The notes beneath the pieces are model-generated. The model worked only from the letters and a program-made list of their open reading frames with translations, did no database searches and was not told where the DNA came from. A stretch of DNA of 8,623 nt, from contig PBSR01000022.1 in NCBI GenBank assembly GCA_002726335.1, forward strand, positions 1 through 8,623, read 5' to 3'. Below, piece by piece: positions 6,764-8,623 of this stretch (positions within the stretch are counted from its first letter, which is position 1; each line of letters begins with the position of its first letter). The translations under genes were made by a program, and so were the position numbers. The stretch is from Gemmatimonadaceae bacterium (GTDB lineage Bacteria > Latescibacterota > UBA2968 > UBA8231).

Positions 6764-7186
6764 TTGCATGACCGCAAGAAATCCTCAACCAACGGCAGCG
6801 AATTCTTCGTCGGGCTCGTGCTCATCGCGCTCCTCATGTTCCTCGCCTGGTACTTCCTCCTCCGTCCCCGCGACATTGAGGTCAACACCATCGAGTCACC
6901 CGACGCCACGATCATCGTTCCCAGAGACGACACCCTCGAGAAGGCGCTCGAAAAGATCGAGTTGACCCCCATCCCCGGCGACACCCCTTCCCCCACCCCC
7001 CGCCCCACCCTCACACCCGTCCCCTTCGACATCATCTACGTCGTCCAGGAAGGCGACATCCTCTCCACCATTGCCGATCGCCACGGCGTCACCGTCGACG
7101 CCATCCTCGCCGCCAACGAGCTTGCCGACCCCGACTTCCTCAGTATCGGCCAGGTCCTCCAAATCCCCGCCCCAGCCGGCCCCTGA
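6764..7186 (+). CDS. Signal-anchor membrane protein with extracytoplasmic LysM domain
   Basis: A 140-residue protein of three parts: a short basic N-terminus (HDRKKSS), one membrane helix at about residues 14-32 (FFVGLVLIALLMFLAWYFLL), and an outer part with a Pro/Thr-rich linker (68-87, TPSPTPRPTLTPVP) and a C-terminal LysM domain (about 91-135, YVVQEGDILSTIADRHGVTVD...NELADPDFLSIGQVLQIP). Positive residues before the helix predict cytoplasmic N-terminus and outside LysM. LysM domains bind GlcNAc-containing glycans, chiefly peptidoglycan, so an envelope role is likely; no catalytic domain is present. TTG 6764 is the only start that keeps the whole helix in frame; no upstream ATG, GTG or TTG is available and no clear Shine-Dalgarno is seen. 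ATG 6768 is in another frame and begins a Ser/Pro-rich shadow. The gene lies 74 bases after the PLP enzyme. Confidence 0.85.
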   Translation: MHDRKKSSTNGSEFFVGLVLIALLMFLAWYFLLRPRDIEVNTIESPDATIIVPRDDTLEKALEKIELTPIPGDTPSPTPRPTLTPVPFDIIYVVQEGDILSTIADRHGVTVDAILAANELADPDFLSIGQVLQIPAPAGP

Positions 7187-7267
7187 CCCCACCGTGTCCC
7201 GTTTCTTCTCAGCCCCCTACCCGGTTACCCTTTCCCCGCTACCCATCTCAGCCTGGGGGATATACCG

Positions 7268-8233
7268 GTGGGCCACAAGATCATCGTTGGATTTAACCCA
7301 CAGCCCGGTCTCATTGACTCCATCCGGTCCGCCCTCCCGGGTGAAGACCTGGAAATCGTCACCGCAACCGACGACGAGGCCCTCGCCCAGGCCCTCCCCG
7401 GTGCCGACATCCTCCTTGGCCTGCGCCTCAACCCCGACCTCATGCCGCTCGCCAGCTCCCTGCGCTGGATCCAAACCATCTCCGCCGGCGTGGAAAAACT
7501 AGTCAGCCCCGCCCTTGTCGACAGCGATATCGTCATCACCAACGCCAGCGGCGCCCACGCCCCCCAGATCTCCGAGCACATCCTCGCCATGCTGCTCGCC
7601 TTCGCCCGTAACCTCCCCACCGCCTACCGCGCCCAGCTCAACGCCGACTGGGACTACGACACCATCGCCGGCGGTTCCTTTGAACTCGAAGGCAAGACCC
7701 TCGGCATCATCGGCCTCGGCGATCTCGGCGACGCCGTCGCCGTTAAGGCTCGCGCCTTCGGCCTGGACATCCTCGCCGTCCGTAACCGCCCCACCGCCAA
7801 GCCCGCCTACGTTGACGAAATCTTCCTCCCCGCCCAACTTCCCGAGCTGCTGTCCCGGTCCGACTTCGTCGTCGACACCCTCCCGCTCACTCCTAACACC
7901 CGCCATATGCTCGGCGCCGCCGAATTCTCCGCCATGCGCGACACCGCCTTTTTCTTCAATGCCGGCCGGGGCGGCACGGTCGATCAAGAAGCCCTGATCT
8001 TCGCCCTCCAATCGGGCGCCATTGCCGGTGCCGGGATCGACGTCACCGATCCCGAGCCGCTCCCTCCTGAATCTCCTCTCTGGAAGATGACCAACGTCAT
8101 CATCACCCCGCACACGTCCGGGTACTCCCCCCGTGTCCGCGAGCGTTTCGCCCGCATCTTCCTCGACAACCTGGCCCGCTTCCACGCCGGCGAACCCCTC
8201 GCCAACGTCGTCAACGCCGCCGCTGGGTACTAG
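7268..8233 (+). CDS. D-isomer-specific 2-hydroxyacid dehydrogenase (NAD(P)-dependent)
   Basis: A 321-residue cytoplasmic oxidoreductase interconverting a 2-keto acid and a D-2-hydroxy acid. The Rossmann glycine motif is TLGIIGLGDLGDAV (144-157), with GLGDLG at 149-154. The catalytic triad is complete: R234 in NAGRGGTVDQEAL, E263 in DVTDPEPLP and H282 in ITPHTSGYS. The N-terminal substrate half carries LRWIQTISAGVEKL (65-78), and the protein ends in the usual GEPLANVVN tail, so it is full length. Substrate cannot be read from sequence; glyoxylate/hydroxypyruvate reductase-like enzymes are the nearest guess, and an exact name would be over-annotation. GTG 7268 is preceded by GGGGGA (7255-7260), seven bases away, and places the first beta strand (KIIVGF) at once. 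Confidence 0.9.
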   Translation: MGHKIIVGFNPQPGLIDSIRSALPGEDLEIVTATDDEALAQALPGADILLGLRLNPDLMPLASSLRWIQTISAGVEKLVSPALVDSDIVITNASGAHAPQISEHILAMLLAFARNLPTAYRAQLNADWDYDTIAGGSFELEGKTLGIIGLGDLGDAVAVKARAFGLDILAVRNRPTAKPAYVDEIFLPAQLPELLSRSDFVVDTLPLTPNTRHMLGAAEFSAMRDTAFFFNAGRGGTVDQEALIFALQSGAIAGAGIDVTDPEPLPPESPLWKMTNVIITPHTSGYSPRVRERFARIFLDNLARFHAGEPLANVVNAAAGY

Positions 8234-8274
8234 ACCGGTTATCCCGCTGCATACGACATCTCCACTGGTCGCCC

Positions 8275-8284
8275 GGTCGCGACC
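8275..8284 (+). repeat. Short perfect palindrome GGTCGCGACC before the MFS gene
   Basis: A 10-base perfect inverted repeat lies in the 96-base gap between the dehydrogenase and the transporter gene. It is flanked by further half-sites, GGTCG at 8268-8272 and CGACC at 8292-8296. It could be an operator or part of a hairpin, but at this GC content chance is a fair explanation. No T-run follows, so it is not a clear terminator. Confidence 0.25.
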
Positions 8285-8329
8285 CCGATCACGACCCCAC
8301 CGCCTGCGGCCCGGACCGACCCTCCCATC

Positions 8330-8623
8330 TTGAGCACCAACCCTTCCGGTGCTCCGTTCGACGCCGCTCCCCCACCCCCCGGCTGGCGCCAGTGGGTCGG
8401 CTTCTGTCTCGCCTTCTTCTGCTTCTGGGCCTCCCTCTACATCTACATGCCCACCTTCCCCGTCTACGCCGAAGGGCTCGGCGCGTCCCTGACCATGGTC
8501 GGTCTCATCATCGCCTCCTACGGGTTCGTCCAGTTCGCTCTGCGCATCCCCATCGGATATCTGTCTGACCGGCGTGGCGCCCGCCTCCCGTTCATCCTCA
8601 TCGGCCTGCTCGCCAACGCCGTC
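8330..8623 (+). CDS. Major facilitator superfamily transporter, N-terminal part (3' end outside window)
   Basis: Ninety-eight residues of an inner-membrane secondary transporter are visible, and the frame is open to the window edge. After a Pro-rich cytoplasmic N-terminus (about 1-20) comes helix 1 (WVGFCLAFFCFWASLYIYMP), then a short outer loop with FPVYAEGLGAS, helix 2 (LTMVGLIIASYGFVQFALRIP), and the loop motif GYLSDRRGARLP (about 76-87). That loop fits MFS motif A (G-x-L-a-D-r-x-G-r-r), and helix 3 starts beyond it. Start TTG 8330 is chosen because the frame holds no ATG or GTG upstream near it, and the first ATG inside lies within helix 1; no Shine-Dalgarno is evident, so the start is less sure than the family. 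The substrate cannot be told; drug efflux and sugar or organic-acid uptake are all possible. Confidence 0.85.
   Translation, partial: MSTNPSGAPFDAAPPPPGWRQWVGFCLAFFCFWASLYIYMPTFPVYAEGLGASLTMVGLIIASYGFVQFALRIPIGYLSDRRGARLPFILIGLLANAV

Noticed and set aside
6768..6965. ATG-started 65-codon frame at the start of the LysM gene
   Set aside because: The Ser/Pro/Arg-rich shadow is four bases out of register with the TTG frame, which gives a membrane helix and a LysM domain.

Overview
The window looks like a piece of a high-GC bacterial chromosome, most likely from a member of the Chloroflexota. That placement is an inference from gene style, not from a marker gene. The clues are a signal-anchor protein with a Pro/Thr linker and a terminal LysM domain, an ArsA-type ATPase with a C-terminal HSP20-like domain, a Tat-exported glycosidase-like protein ending in degenerate LGFP-like repeats, heavy use of C-ending codons, and five of seven visible starts being TTG or GTG.

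All eight genes lie on the + strand with gaps of about 47 to 103 bases, and no stretch over 300 bases lacks a gene. In order: the 3' part of an FtsK/SpoIIIE DNA translocase (to 727); selD, selenophosphate synthetase (789-1847); a secreted (alpha/alpha)6-barrel glycosidase-like protein (1951-4233); an ArsA/Get3-family ATPase (4281-5456); a class V PLP enzyme of the cysteine-desulfurase/isopenicillin-N-epimerase-like group (5523-6689); a small LysM membrane protein (6764-7186); a D-2-hydroxyacid dehydrogenase (7268-8233); and the 5' end of an MFS transporter (8330 to the window end).

The most notable feature is selD. A reading that treats UGA only as a stop begins at codon 55 and loses the catalytic N-terminus. 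The true gene starts at ATG 789 and reads through an in-frame UGA at 843-845. Flanking residues match the SelD catalytic loop (SHGAG-U-GCK), so UGA sits exactly where the catalytic Cys/Sec belongs. A stem-loop with a perfect 7-bp stem begins five bases after the UGA and is a candidate bacterial SECIS element. SelD would therefore be a selenoprotein that makes the selenium donor needed for its own synthesis, and the host should carry selA, selB and selC elsewhere.

The genes do not form one recognisable pathway. The run looks like co-directional chromosomal genes, partly with their own short promoters: a perfect TATAAT lies just before the PLP enzyme and a TACAAT before the glycosidase. I see no tRNA, rRNA, CRISPR array, insertion sequence or other mobile-element signature.
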